A DNA stretch of 64,000 nt, taken from positions 20,007 to 84,006 of the forward strand of contig JAJDOG010000069.1 in NCBI GenBank assembly GCA_022340285.1, in the 5' to 3' direction. The position numbers were made by a program, and so were the translations under genes. A model generated the notes under the pieces. The model worked only from the letters and a program-made list of their open reading frames with translations, did not search any database and was not told the DNA's origin. The stretch is from Betaproteobacteria bacterium. Its GTDB lineage: Bacteria; Pseudomonadota; Gammaproteobacteria; Burkholderiales; SG8-39. Within the stretch, counting starts at the first letter, position 1. Each line of letters opens with the position of its first letter. Below, one piece after another: positions 42,544 through 52,100 of the stretch.

Positions 42544-43512
42544 TCATTTCACGCCCGCCTCAAGCTTCACGTCCACCGGCTGGCCGGGATGGAGCTTGCG
42601 CGCATCGCCGACGTCGGGCCGCGCCTCGATCATGAAGACCAGCTTGGCGCGCGACTCGCGACTGTAGATCACGGGGGGCGTGTACTCGGCCTGCGGAGAA
42701 ACGAACGAGATCCGGGCGGCGACGGCTGTCGCGCAACCGTCGCAGGAGATCCTCACCGGATCGCCGACCTGCAGCCTGCCGACCACCGCCTCCGGCACGA
42801 AGAAGCGCACCTTGACGTTGCCGGGCGGCAGCAGACTGACGACCGGGTTGCCGGCGGGGACCCATTCGCCCTCGCGGAAGAACGTGTCCTGCACGAGCGC
42901 TGCAGCGGGCGCGACCGCGATCTTCTGCTCGAGCTTCACCTTGGCCTGGGCAAGCTCCGCCCGCGCCGCATCGAGATTGGCGCGTGCGGCATCGATTTCC
43001 GATTGGCGACCGATGCTTTGCAGGCCTGCGCGAAGCTGCGCCTGCATCTGCGCGAGCTGCGCCGCGTCGCGCTCGTAATTCGACTTCGCCACGTCGAGCG
43101 CCTCCTGCGTGACGTATCCGCGTGCGCGGAGGCGCTCCTTCTGATCGAGTTGCGTCTTCGCGAGCTTCAGTGCGGCGGTCGCGCTCTCGATCTGGGCACG
43201 CAATGCATCGATCTCCGGCTTGCGCTTCGCGCCGACGAGGTTTGCGATGACTGCATCGGCGCTCTGGACTTTAGCCTCCGCCGCGTCGACGGCGGCCTGC
43301 TCCACGCCATGCTCGATGACGAAAAGAGGTGCACGCGCCGCAACCTGCGCGCCACGCGCGACGTCGAGCGTCTCGAGCCGTCCCGCATAGGGCGAGGAGA
43401 CGTACACGTACTCGCCCTCGCCGTATCCCTGGAAGGTGTCGGAAGGTCCGTTCGAGCAGGCGACCAGCCCGAGCGCGACAAGGGATACGATCAGGCTACG
43501 TTTTCCGCGCAT
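42544..43512 (-). CDS. HlyD-family adaptor lipoprotein of the ABC exporter
   Basis: 322 residues. Lipobox LVAC with an acylated Cys at about 19. Biotinyl-lipoyl half motifs frame a long coiled-coil hairpin (about 75-190, Ala/Glu/Arg rich), then a beta-barrel end, the usual periplasmic adaptor layout. It links the inner-membrane ABC proteins to an outer-membrane channel encoded elsewhere. Its start overlaps the tetR stop by 17 bp. Confidence 0.88.
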   Translation of the reverse strand: MRGKRSLIVSLVALGLVACSNGPSDTFQGYGEGEYVYVSSPYAGRLETLDVARGAQVAARAPLFVIEHGVEQAAVDAAEAKVQSADAVIANLVGAKRKPEIDALRAQIESATAALKLAKTQLDQKERLRARGYVTQEALDVAKSNYERDAAQLAQMQAQLRAGLQSIGRQSEIDAARANLDAARAELAQAKVKLEQKIAVAPAAALVQDTFFREGEWVPAGNPVVSLLPPGNVKVRFFVPEAVVGRLQVGDPVRISCDGCATAVAARISFVSPQAEYTPPVIYSRESRAKLVFMIEARPDVGDARKLHPGQPVDVKLEAGVK

Positions 43513-44080
43513 CGCGGGCTCCTCTGCGTGGAGGCGTCGCTTCGACCAGCCGCTCGAGCGAACCGCGGATCACGGTCTCGACGTCGCGGCGCGACTCCTC
43601 GTTGTCGCGCGCGAGATTCAGGACGGCCAGCCCGACTGCGGTCGCATGCAGCGCTGCAATCGCTTGGTCGTCCACCTGCGCACCCATCGCACGCAGCTCC
43701 TGACCCAGCACGGCGCGCACGTCCTTCACGAGTTGCCGTAGCGACGCCTTGATCTTGCGATCCTCGTCGGATGCCACCACGAGGCCGAGCATCACGCGGA
43801 TGTTGCGCTTGTCCGTGAGGCCCGAAACCAGAACCCCGGCACCGCGCTCGGCGGTCCCGCTGCCGCCGCGCGCAACCGCCTGGTGCAGCCGGTTCATGAC
43901 CTGCTCGACCGCGTGCCGTGCGACCGCGAGCAGGAGATCCGCGCGCGTCGGAAAGTAATAGGTCAGATGGCTCTGGGTGACGCCCGCGCCGCGACTCACC
44001 TTCGGCTGGGTCAGCTCGGTGACGCCGGACTCGCTCAGCAGGGTGAGCGCGGATTCGAGGATTCGGGTGCGGACGTCCAT
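43496..44080 (-). CDS. TetR-family repressor of the ABC exporter operon
   Basis: 194 residues. The N-terminal helix-turn-helix reads RILESALTLLSESGVTELTQPKVSRGAGVTQSHLTYYFPTRADLL. The C-terminal ligand domain is family-typical but not assigned. It is the first gene of the operon (regulator, adaptor, ATPase, permease) and overlaps the adaptor gene by 17 bp. Two identical inverted repeats directly upstream make it autoregulatory. The ligand is unknown, probably a toxic hydrophobic compound. Confidence 0.9.
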   Translation of the reverse strand: MDVRTRILESALTLLSESGVTELTQPKVSRGAGVTQSHLTYYFPTRADLLLAVARHAVEQVMNRLHQAVARGGSGTAERGAGVLVSGLTDKRNIRVMLGLVVASDEDRKIKASLRQLVKDVRAVLGQELRAMGAQVDDQAIAALHATAVGLAVLNLARDNEESRRDVETVIRGSLERLVEATPPRRGARDARKT

Positions 44081-44111
44081 GATCCAGGCGGGGTCGCGAA
44101 GTTCTGCGGAC

Positions 44112-44127
44112 TTGGTAAGTCTACCAA
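44112..44127. promoter_or_regulatory. TetR operator 1 (TTGGTA-N4-TACCAA)
   Basis: Perfect 16-bp inverted repeat TTGGTA-AGTC-TACCAA, 32 bp upstream of the tetR start. A TAGACT box on the minus strand (44123-44118) lies inside it and could be the -10 of the operon, so bound repressor would block RNA polymerase. Confidence 0.75.
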
Positions 44128-44140
44128 ATCCCGGCCGGGA

Positions 44141-44156
44141 TTGGTAGCCCTACCAA
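44141..44156. promoter_or_regulatory. TetR operator 2 (TTGGTA-N4-TACCAA)
   Basis: Second perfect copy, TTGGTA-GCCC-TACCAA, extended to GATTGGTA/TACCAATC. Its centre is 29 bp from that of the first site, nearly three helical turns. The 16-bp palindrome AATCCCGGCCGGGATT (44127-44142) lies between and overlaps both ends, giving a compact composite site. Confidence 0.75.
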
Positions 44157-44197
44157 TCCTGGTGGCGGCACAAGGGTATTGCCGCCGCGCCGCGCGT

Positions 44198-45496
44198 CTA
44201 CGCGGCCAACGGCCAGCGTGCCGCGTCCGGCGGGAGGGGAAGCTTGTGGAAGCGGCCGCCCTTCATGACGGCGCGAATGTTTTCCGGCCGCTGGAGCAGG
44301 GCGACGTCCTCGAAGGGCCGACCACGGACGAGCAGCAGATCGGCAAGAAAACCTTCCCGCACGAAACCGAGACGCTCGCCGAGAAGCATCGCCTCGGCGC
44401 CGGTCCGCGTGGCCGCGTGCAGGGCCTCCTCGGGGCGGTACCCCAGGAAGCGAACGAAGTGCTCCAGATCGCGTGCATTCGCCCCGTGCGGACTCCAGGG
44501 AAAGCCGTAGTCACCGCCCACGAGCACGCGCAAGCCGCGCTTGCGCAATTCCGAATACACGCGGCAGAGGCTCTCGAACTCCTCGAGCAGCCCGCGCGCC
44601 TTGGCGCGCTCGTAGCCGATACCGAACTCTTCGGAGCAGTGGATCGTGTCGTGCATCATTCCCAACGCCGGCGCCAGGTAGACGGCATCTCTTGCAGCTT
44701 CGAGAAGATCGATCGCCTCCGCGTCGGCGAAATCGCAGTGATAGATGATCTCGACGCCGTGCCGAAGCGCAAGCTTCACGGATGCGGCGGAGCGGCAATG
44801 CGCCGCTACGCGCTTGCCGAAGGAGTGCGCCGCCTCTACGGCCGCCGCGAGCTCCGGCTCGCTCATCAGCGTGAGATGGGCCTTGCCCGCTTCCAGGGTG
44901 TGATTGCCGGACACGTTGAGCTTGATCGTATCCACGCCTTCGCGGCACAGGGTGCGTACGGTGCGCCGCACCTCGTCGGTGCCGTCGACGATCATGGCAA
45001 CCGACTCGCGGTACAGGTGCAGCTTGCGCTCGTCGCCCAGCCCACCGGTCGTGGTGAGCTCCGGGCTCGCCGCAAGCAGGCGCGGGCCGGGAATTCTGCC
45101 TGCATCGATCTCGTTGCGCAGCGCGACGTCGAGGCGAGGTTTTGCCGCGCCCGCAGAGAGACAGCTGGTGAACCCGGCGGCGAGCACGGTGCGCGCATTG
45201 TGCATCGTGATGTAGGCGTGCTCTTCCGGGGGAATGTCGCCGATGTCGGCAAAGTTCGTGAGCGCCACGAAAGAGAGGTGCGAGTGACCGTCGACGAGAC
45301 CCGGAATAAGCGTGTCGCCGGCGCACTCGACGACCGCCGCATCATCGCGCGGGAGACGCGCCGGCGTGCGCGCGATCGCCGCGATGCGGTCGCCTTCGAC
45401 GAGGACATCCGCCGTGAAGGGCGGCTCGCCGGTGAACCGCTGCATTCCCGGCCAGACCAGCGCCTCGGAGAAGAGCGTACGGAAAGGCTGGGTCAT
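44198..45496 (-). CDS. Amidohydrolase (imidazolonepropionase/prolidase-like)
   Basis: 432 residues. Metal-site residues typical of the amidohydrolase TIM barrel: HSH in GLVDGHSHLSF, a Lys in DTIKLNVSGNH, His in VAAHCRS, His in IIYHCDF and Asp in VGGDYGFPWSPHG. The C-terminal composite domain ends GFLADLLLVRGRPFEDV. No signal peptide, so cytoplasmic. GGAG lies before the ATG at 45496, preferred over the ATG at 45508. Substrate is unknown; many relatives cleave cyclic amides, peptides or organophosphates. Confidence 0.85.
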   Translation of the reverse strand: MTQPFRTLFSEALVWPGMQRFTGEPPFTADVLVEGDRIAAIARTPARLPRDDAAVVECAGDTLIPGLVDGHSHLSFVALTNFADIGDIPPEEHAYITMHNARTVLAAGFTSCLSAGAAKPRLDVALRNEIDAGRIPGPRLLAASPELTTTGGLGDERKLHLYRESVAMIVDGTDEVRRTVRTLCREGVDTIKLNVSGNHTLEAGKAHLTLMSEPELAAAVEAAHSFGKRVAAHCRSAASVKLALRHGVEIIYHCDFADAEAIDLLEAARDAVYLAPALGMMHDTIHCSEEFGIGYERAKARGLLEEFESLCRVYSELRKRGLRVLVGGDYGFPWSPHGANARDLEHFVRFLGYRPEEALHAATRTGAEAMLLGERLGFVREGFLADLLLVRGRPFEDVALLQRPENIRAVMKGGRFHKLPLPPDAARWPLAA

Positions 45497-45655
45497 GCGT
45501 CGCTCCATCGGTCGGGCACGAACCGTGAATATGTCACAACCGGGCCGTTGCCGGGACGCCGACGGGATTGTCGGAACCGGTACACGTCACGATGATCAAC
45601 ACGGGCTTATGCCCCGTCTGAGGGGCGTACGAGACTCCAGCGAGAGGCTTTTGCG

Positions 45656-45671
45656 TGGCACGCCTCTTGCA
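45656..45671 (+). promoter_or_regulatory. Sigma-54 (RpoN) promoter, perfect consensus
   Basis: TGGCACG-CCTC-TTGCA matches the sigma-54 consensus TGGCACG-N4-TTGCW exactly, with the GG and GC doublets at the required spacing. Transcription would start near 45682, about 70 bp before the pseudopilin gene. A sigma-54 enhancer-binding activator would be needed and is not encoded in the window. Confidence 0.75.
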
Positions 45672-45752
45672 GAAAGACCAGTGGAGTCCGACGCAAGGCG
45701 CAGCGCCGACGGCGCGCGCCCGGTCCGACCCCGGCTCAACCCGAAAACTGCG

Positions 45753-46265
45753 ATGGATTACGCGATACGCCACCTGTTGATTCCCTGCCGCCCCGTCTTC
45801 CAGGGCGGGCATCGGCGCGCGCGCGCGTTCACGCTCATCGAGATTCTCGTCACGCTCGCGATTCTCGGCGTGCTCGGGGTCATCGCAATGCCGGCGTACA
45901 AGGACTACCGGGAGCGCCTGCGCGTTGCGGAGGCCGTCACCGACATCGGCGCGATCCAGACCCAGATCAAGCAGTTCATCGACGACAACCGGTCCCCGCC
46001 GGACGACCTCGCGCAAGTGGGACAGGCCGGCAAGCTCGATCCGTGGGGAAATCCGTACCAATATCTCAATCTCACCACGACGAAGGGCAACGGCAAGGCG
46101 CGCAAGAATCGCAACCTCGTGCCGCTCAACTCGGATTTCGACCTTTACAGCATGGGCAAGGACGGGGCGAGCGTCGGACCGCTCACCGCCAAGGCAAGCC
46201 GCGACGACATCGTGCGCGCGAACGACGGGCGCTTCATCGGGCTCGCGTCCGAATACGATCCATGA
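45753..46265 (+). CDS. GspG-like type II pseudopilin (orphan)
   Basis: 170 residues. A 25-residue basic leader ends in RRARA before FTLIEILVTLAILGVLGVIAMPAYKDY, the prepilin peptidase site and hydrophobic stem; Glu at +5 is present, but the residue before the cut is Ala25 instead of the usual Gly. The globular part has the GspG marks LDPWGNPYQY and DLYSMGKDGA (calcium-site region). No other type II secretion or pilus gene is nearby. Start is inferred; no good Shine-Dalgarno is visible. It ends in an ATGA overlap with the GGDEF-EAL gene and lies behind a sigma-54 promoter. Confidence 0.82.
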   Translation: MDYAIRHLLIPCRPVFQGGHRRARAFTLIEILVTLAILGVLGVIAMPAYKDYRERLRVAEAVTDIGAIQTQIKQFIDDNRSPPDDLAQVGQAGKLDPWGNPYQYLNLTTTKGNGKARKNRNLVPLNSDFDLYSMGKDGASVGPLTAKASRDDIVRANDGRFIGLASEYDP

Positions 46266-49120
46266 TGCGCCTTCCCGGCACGCTCGGCACGCGCGTTGCC
46301 CGGCGCATACTCGGGCTCTTTCTCGTCTGCGCGCTGCTGCCGGTCGCCCTGGTTCTGCTGCTCTCCTACACGCAGGTGCAGCGAACCGTCGGCGAGCAGC
46401 AGCTGAGCCAGCTTTCGCAGGCCGCCGATCAATACGGCGGTAACGTGCTCGAACGCCTCGTGCTGGCCAGCAATCTTGCTCGTGCGTTCGCCAGGTCGAA
46501 CAACGGCGGCGATGGGGAGGTCCTCGGCCACTACTTCACCGTGGTCGCGAACATCGGTCCGGCCGGCGATACGACATTTCTTCATGGACCGGCCCGGCCG
46601 ATTCCTCCTGCGGTTGCCGAGCTCGCGAGCGATCCGCCCATCGAGAAACCCGCGCTGCGCGTCGCCGTGGAGAAGGACGGATCACGCGCCGTGTGGCTGG
46701 TCACGGTGCGGAACGCCAACGAGTCCGGCGCGGGAGTGGTGGCCGCGCGCCTCGAGCCCGGCTACCTCTGGGGAGCGCCGGACGACCTCCCCTACCTGAC
46801 CGGCGCGTGTGTCCTCGACGTGGCGCGCGCACCCCTGTATTGCTCGGACCCGCTCCCGGCGAAGGCGCTCGAAGGCCTGCGCGCGAAGATCGACCTCGGG
46901 ACGTCCGGCAGCCATGTCTGGGAGGGACAGCGGGAATCCTATGTGTCGGGATTCCGCGAGCTCTTTCTGCCGAGCCAGTTCAATGCGGCCGCATGGACGG
47001 TCGTGATGAGCTTGCCGGAGGCACGCGCGCTTGCGCCGGCGCGTGCGCTGCGCCAGCTCGTGCTGCCTGTGGGCTTGCTCGGACTGCTGGTCGCCGCGCT
47101 GCTCAGCCTGGTTCAGGTGCGGCGGACCATGGGCCCACTCGGTCAATTGAGGGACGCGACGAAGCGAATCGCAGAGCGCGACTTCGAAACGCGTGTGCCT
47201 GCGCTGCGCAACGACGAATTCGGCGAACTCGCCCACGCATTCAACACCATGTCGGACCGACTCGGCCGGCAGTTTCATGCACTGGGGACGCTCGCGCAGA
47301 TCGACGCCGAGATCCTTTCGAAGGTGGACATCGATCGCGTCGTCGCCATCCTGCCGGCACGGATCAAGGAGGTCATTCAGGCCGACTGGCGCATGGTGCT
47401 CCTCGCCGAGGCAGGTGCGAGCGGCGCGTTCCGTGTCCGGGTCGCCGACGCCGAGGCCACGGGGATGCATCATCAGCTGATCACGCTACCCGATCCGGAG
47501 ATTGCGCGACTGAATGATTCGTCGGTCGGCGTGCGGATAGAAAGCGCAGCGCCCGGTTCGGCGCTGTCCAAGGCGCTCGCGCAGGTCGGCGCGCGCAGCT
47601 TGTTCGTGCTGCCGATCGCTCTCAAAGGCCGCCTGGCCGGATTGATCGTGCTCGGGTACCAGGGCGAAGCAAGCGGGCCGAGCGAGGACGAAGCGCGTCT
47701 GCTGCGCGACCTCGGCGACCGGGTCGCGGTTGCGCTCGCCACCGCCGAACGCGATTACGCGCTTTTCCGGCAGGCGAACTTCGATTCCCTGACCGGCCTT
47801 CCCAACCGGCCGCACTTCATGGATCTCTTCGCGCGCGAGATCACGCGCGCAGAGCGGCACGAGACGTTGCTCGCCCTGCTATTCATCGATCTCGACGGCT
47901 TCTCGCAGGTTAACGACGAGCTGGGGCACTCGGCGGGCGACGAGCTCCTCATGCACGCGGCGGACAGGTTGCGCGCGTGCCTGCGCAAGGCGGACGTGGT
48001 CGCGCGTCTCGGAGGCGACGAGTTCACCGTGCTCGTCCCCGACGTGCGGGAGCCTGAAGACGTCGCCATCGTCGCCAAGCACCTCATCGAGGTCCTCTCG
48101 CAACCGTTCACCGTGAGCGGCACGGAGACGTTCGTCGCAGCGAGCGTGGGGACCGCGATCTTTCCGACCGACGGGGGATCGACCGACGAACTGCTGCGCA
48201 ATGCCGACACCGCCATGTACCGGGCCAAGGAACAGGGCCGCGGCACGCACGTCTTCTTCAAGGCCGAAATGACGCAGGCGGCGCGGCGGCGCGCCGAGCT
48301 CGACCGGGAGCTGCGTCGCGCGCTGGACGAGGAGCAGTTCGTGCTCTACTACCAGCCGCAGCTCGATCTCGCCTCCGGTCGCATCACCGGCGCCGAGGCG
48401 CTCGTGCGCTGGATCCATCCCACCCGCGGGCTCGTCCCGCCGGGTCATTTCATCCCCGTGGCCGAGGATACCGGGCTCATCGAACGACTCGGCGACTGGG
48501 TCCTGCGCGACGCCTGTGCGCAGTTCGTTCGCTGGCAGGCCGAAGACCTGCCGCTCGAGCACGTGTCGGTCAACGTGTCGCCGCGCCAGTTTCACCGTCG
48601 CGGCTTCGCCGAGACAGTTGCGTCAGTGTTGCGCTCATCGGGAATGCCGGTGGAGCGCCTGCTACTGGAGATCACGGAGAGCGTCCTCGTCGATCGCACC
48701 GGGGCGGCGGACGCGACGCTCGCGCAGCTCGTGCGGCTCGGCGCGCGCCTCTCGCTCGACGACTTCGGCACGGGCTACTCGTCGCTCTCGTATCTGCAGC
48801 ACCTTCCGGTGGCCGCGATCAAGCTCGACCGCTCCTTCATCATCGACATCGTGGAAAGCGAGGATGCTCGGGCGATCGCGCGTTCCATACTGGCGATGGT
48901 CCAGGCGCTGCGCAAGGAGGTCGTGGCCGAAGGCGTCGAGACTCCAGAGCAGCTGGCGCTGCTCGCACGTTGGGGTTGCGACGCGATACAAGGTTACTAC
49001 ATTGCCAAGCCTCTCCCCGCCAAGGAGTTCGAGCGGCTGGTCCGGGAGTTCGTCGCGCCCGAGGGCATCGGCCGATCGCTCCAGCAGGTCACACCGATCA
49101 CGGCCTCTGCGCGCGGATGA
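46262..49120 (+). CDS. Membrane GGDEF-EAL protein with HAMP and GAF domains
   Basis: 952 residues. First membrane helix about 15-36, a periplasmic sensor of about 215 residues, second helix about 256-278, HAMP, a GAF-like region (about 345-500), GGDEF with intact GGDEF site at about residue 583 and RKAD I-site upstream, then EAL (GAEALVRW about 710; ITESVL, DDFGTGYSSL, KLDRSF, AEGVET all kept). Both catalytic halves look active, so it may make or degrade c-di-GMP depending on signal. It overlaps the pseudopilin stop (ATGA), so translation is coupled and both probably answer to the sigma-54 promoter. Confidence 0.92.
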   Translation: MMRLPGTLGTRVARRILGLFLVCALLPVALVLLLSYTQVQRTVGEQQLSQLSQAADQYGGNVLERLVLASNLARAFARSNNGGDGEVLGHYFTVVANIGPAGDTTFLHGPARPIPPAVAELASDPPIEKPALRVAVEKDGSRAVWLVTVRNANESGAGVVAARLEPGYLWGAPDDLPYLTGACVLDVARAPLYCSDPLPAKALEGLRAKIDLGTSGSHVWEGQRESYVSGFRELFLPSQFNAAAWTVVMSLPEARALAPARALRQLVLPVGLLGLLVAALLSLVQVRRTMGPLGQLRDATKRIAERDFETRVPALRNDEFGELAHAFNTMSDRLGRQFHALGTLAQIDAEILSKVDIDRVVAILPARIKEVIQADWRMVLLAEAGASGAFRVRVADAEATGMHHQLITLPDPEIARLNDSSVGVRIESAAPGSALSKALAQVGARSLFVLPIALKGRLAGLIVLGYQGEASGPSEDEARLLRDLGDRVAVALATAERDYALFRQANFDSLTGLPNRPHFMDLFAREITRAERHETLLALLFIDLDGFSQVNDELGHSAGDELLMHAADRLRACLRKADVVARLGGDEFTVLVPDVREPEDVAIVAKHLIEVLSQPFTVSGTETFVAASVGTAIFPTDGGSTDELLRNADTAMYRAKEQGRGTHVFFKAEMTQAARRRAELDRELRRALDEEQFVLYYQPQLDLASGRITGAEALVRWIHPTRGLVPPGHFIPVAEDTGLIERLGDWVLRDACAQFVRWQAEDLPLEHVSVNVSPRQFHRRGFAETVASVLRSSGMPVERLLLEITESVLVDRTGAADATLAQLVRLGARLSLDDFGTGYSSLSYLQHLPVAAIKLDRSFIIDIVESEDARAIARSILAMVQALRKEVVAEGVETPEQLALLARWGCDAIQGYYIAKPLPAKEFERLVREFVAPEGIGRSLQQVTPITASARG

Positions 49121-49159
49121 TCCGTCGTTGCGCTCCGGCGCAGCCAGGGGATCGGAACG

Positions 49160-52100
49160 CTAGGTTGCGCGCTTCCCGGGACGCATGAACGTCCAGTACA
49201 CGAGCGGCACGACGAACAGCGTCAGCAGCGTCGAGACGGAGAGCCCCCAGACGATCGCGCTGGCCACCGGCCCCCAGAGCAGTGACTTGCCGCCGAGCCC
49301 GACAGCGAGCGATAGGAGGCCCGCGATCGTCGTCGTCGAGGTCATCAGGATCGGAATGACCCGGCGTCGTGCGGCGTACACGATCGCGTGCAGCACGCTC
49401 ATGCCCGCAGCGAGCCGCCGGTTCGCCGCATCGATCAGCACGATCGCCGAGTTCACTGCGATGCCAGTCAGCGCGATGACGCCGTACAGGGTATAGAGAC
49501 TCAACGGATTTCCCGACACCAGCAGGCCGAAGACGACGCCGGTGAAGGCGAGCGGCACCGTGACCAGAATCATGAGCGGCTGCCAGTAGCTGCGGAATTG
49601 CGCTGCGAGGATGAGGAAGATGAGCCCGACGCCGAGCAGAAAGAGGAGCTGCATCGCATCGAGGCTTTCCTGGATGTCGTCCAGCTCGCCCGAGAAGTCC
49701 AGCGACGTGGTCGGATAACGGGTCCGGACCTCGTCCCAGGCTTTCTCGATCGCACGGTTCGCCGCGACGGTATCGATGATCTTCTTGTCGAGGTCAGCCT
49801 CGACGGTGATCGAACGCCGCAGGTTGTAGTGCCGGATCGCGCCCTTGCCGGTGCGGGTCTCTTCGGTCACCAGCCTGCCGAGTGTCGTGGTGCCCCCGCC
49901 GGGCAACGCAACGGGCATCTCGAGCATCGCGGCGACGTCCGCCGCCGACTCGCGCCGGGCGCGCACCCTGACCTCGAGTTTCTCGCCCGCGTCGCGCATC
50001 ACCGCCGCGATCTCGCCGTCGACGGCCAGCCGCACGAGCCGGGAGACCTGCGCTGCGGTGAGGCCGGCCGCGCGTATCGCCTCCCGATCGAGCTTCAGCA
50101 CGAGCTGCGGCCGACCGGGCAGGTCGTCATCGGTGACGTCCTTGGTGCCACGCACGTCGGCCACGATGCGCTTCACCTCGTCGGCCGCGGCGCGCAACTC
50201 GGCATAGTCGTCGTTCCGCACGCGCACCCGGATCGCCTTGGTCGGAGGCGGTCCGCCGGAGAGCACCGTGAAGGTCACCTTGCCGGGGCCGGGAACGGCG
50301 AGGACGTCCTGGCGCAGCGCATCCACGATTTCCGGCGCTTCGCGCGTGTCGTCGCTCCGCGGTTGCAGCGTGACGACCAGCTGTCCATGGGCGTCGCCGT
50401 AGACCGGCTCGGTGTCCGTGAACTTCACGCCCGCTGCGGCCGTGATGGCGCGCACGTTCGCAGGATTCAGGTGCTTCTTCACGACGGGCTCCAGGGCCTC
50501 CAACCGCTCGAGCGTCGCCTCGATCGGCGCACCTGCCGGCATGTCGATGTTCACGTAGAAGATCCGCAGCGGATCGAAGGCGAAGAACTGGATGCGCACG
50601 ACCCCGGTCGCCACCGCGGCCCCCGCGGCCGCGACCGCGAGCACGGCGACCGAGGCGAAACGCACGGGGCGTCGCATGACGTAGACGAGCGCGAGCGAGT
50701 ACCTCACGCGCACGGCGTGGGTCAGCCGTGCGCGCCACAGCTGGATCCGACTCATGCGTGAGAAGTCCGGCCGCAACGCGACGACGTGCGTGGGTATCAT
50801 CCAATACGCCTCGACCAGGCTGATCAGCAGCGCGAGCGTGACCACGAACGGGATGACGAACATGAACTTGCCGACGATGCCCGGCAGGAGCATCAACGGG
50901 AGAAATGCAGCGAGCGTGGTCGCAACGGAGGACGTGACCGGCGCGAATACCTCACGCATGGCGTCGATCGCGGCAGAGATCACCTCCTGGCCGCGCTGCA
51001 GGCGGTAGTAGATCGCCTCCACGACGACCACCGCGTCGTCAACCAGCATGCCGAGCGCGATCACGACGCCGAGCAGCACGGACACGTTCAGCGTGCTGCC
51101 CGTCGCATAGAGCACCGCGAACGTGCCGGCGAGCGAGAACGGGATGCCGATCGCCACGAGAATCGAGATCCGGGTCCCCAGGAAGAGCCAGCAGATCGCG
51201 AGCACCAGCGCCAAGCCGATTCCCGCGTTCGATTCCATGATGCGAATCGCCGTCTGCGTCATCACGGTCTGGTCGTCGGCGAGCATCAGCGAGACGCCGG
51301 AGCCGGCGAGAACCGGGTTCTTGTCGGCGATGTAGGCTTTCAGCTTCTCGACGAGCTCGATCGTGTTGGTGTGGCTCTTCTTGGTGACCGAGAAGAGCAC
51401 TGCGGGGCTGCCGTTGCTCGTGACGAGCTGGTTGGCCTTGGCCCGCGCGCGAGAGACCGTGGCCACGGCGTCCAGGGGGAACTGCTCCCTGGCATTGCCG
51501 AGCGGGCTCACTGCGATACGGGCCAGCACCGAGGGATCGGCTTCCTGGCCGATGACGCGCACCAGCCACTCGTCGGCCCCGGTCTTGCGCCGGCCGGCGA
51601 ACGTGTCGCGAAAGGCACCGCTCACCGCATCGGCGACGTCGCCGCCGTTGGCGCCGCGCGCGACGAGCGCATGTGGCGCGAACTCGACCAGCAGCTCAGG
51701 GTCGTGCTGCCCGAGCGCAAAGACGCGGTCGACCCCGGCGATGCGCTCGATGTCGAGCTTGATCTGGTGGGCAAGAGAGCGCAGGACCTCGTCGTCGGCG
51801 CGTCCCGTCAGGAGCACCATCGCCGTCGGGAATCCATTCGACGTCGTGATCTCGGTGGTGCGCGGGTCCTTGGCCTCGATGGGCAGCTCGGCCTTCGCCT
51901 TGTTCTGAATCTCGCGGTTGAGGTCGTTGATGCGCTTGTCGAACGTGCGGTCGTCGATCTCGCGGAAGCGCACCAGGATATTCGAGACGTTCTCACGGCT
52001 CGTGGAGAGCACGAACCGGATGTCCTGCACGTTCTTGATCGCCTCCTCGAGCGGAACGGTGACGCGCGTTTCCACGTCCTCGGCCGCGGCCCCCGGCAGG

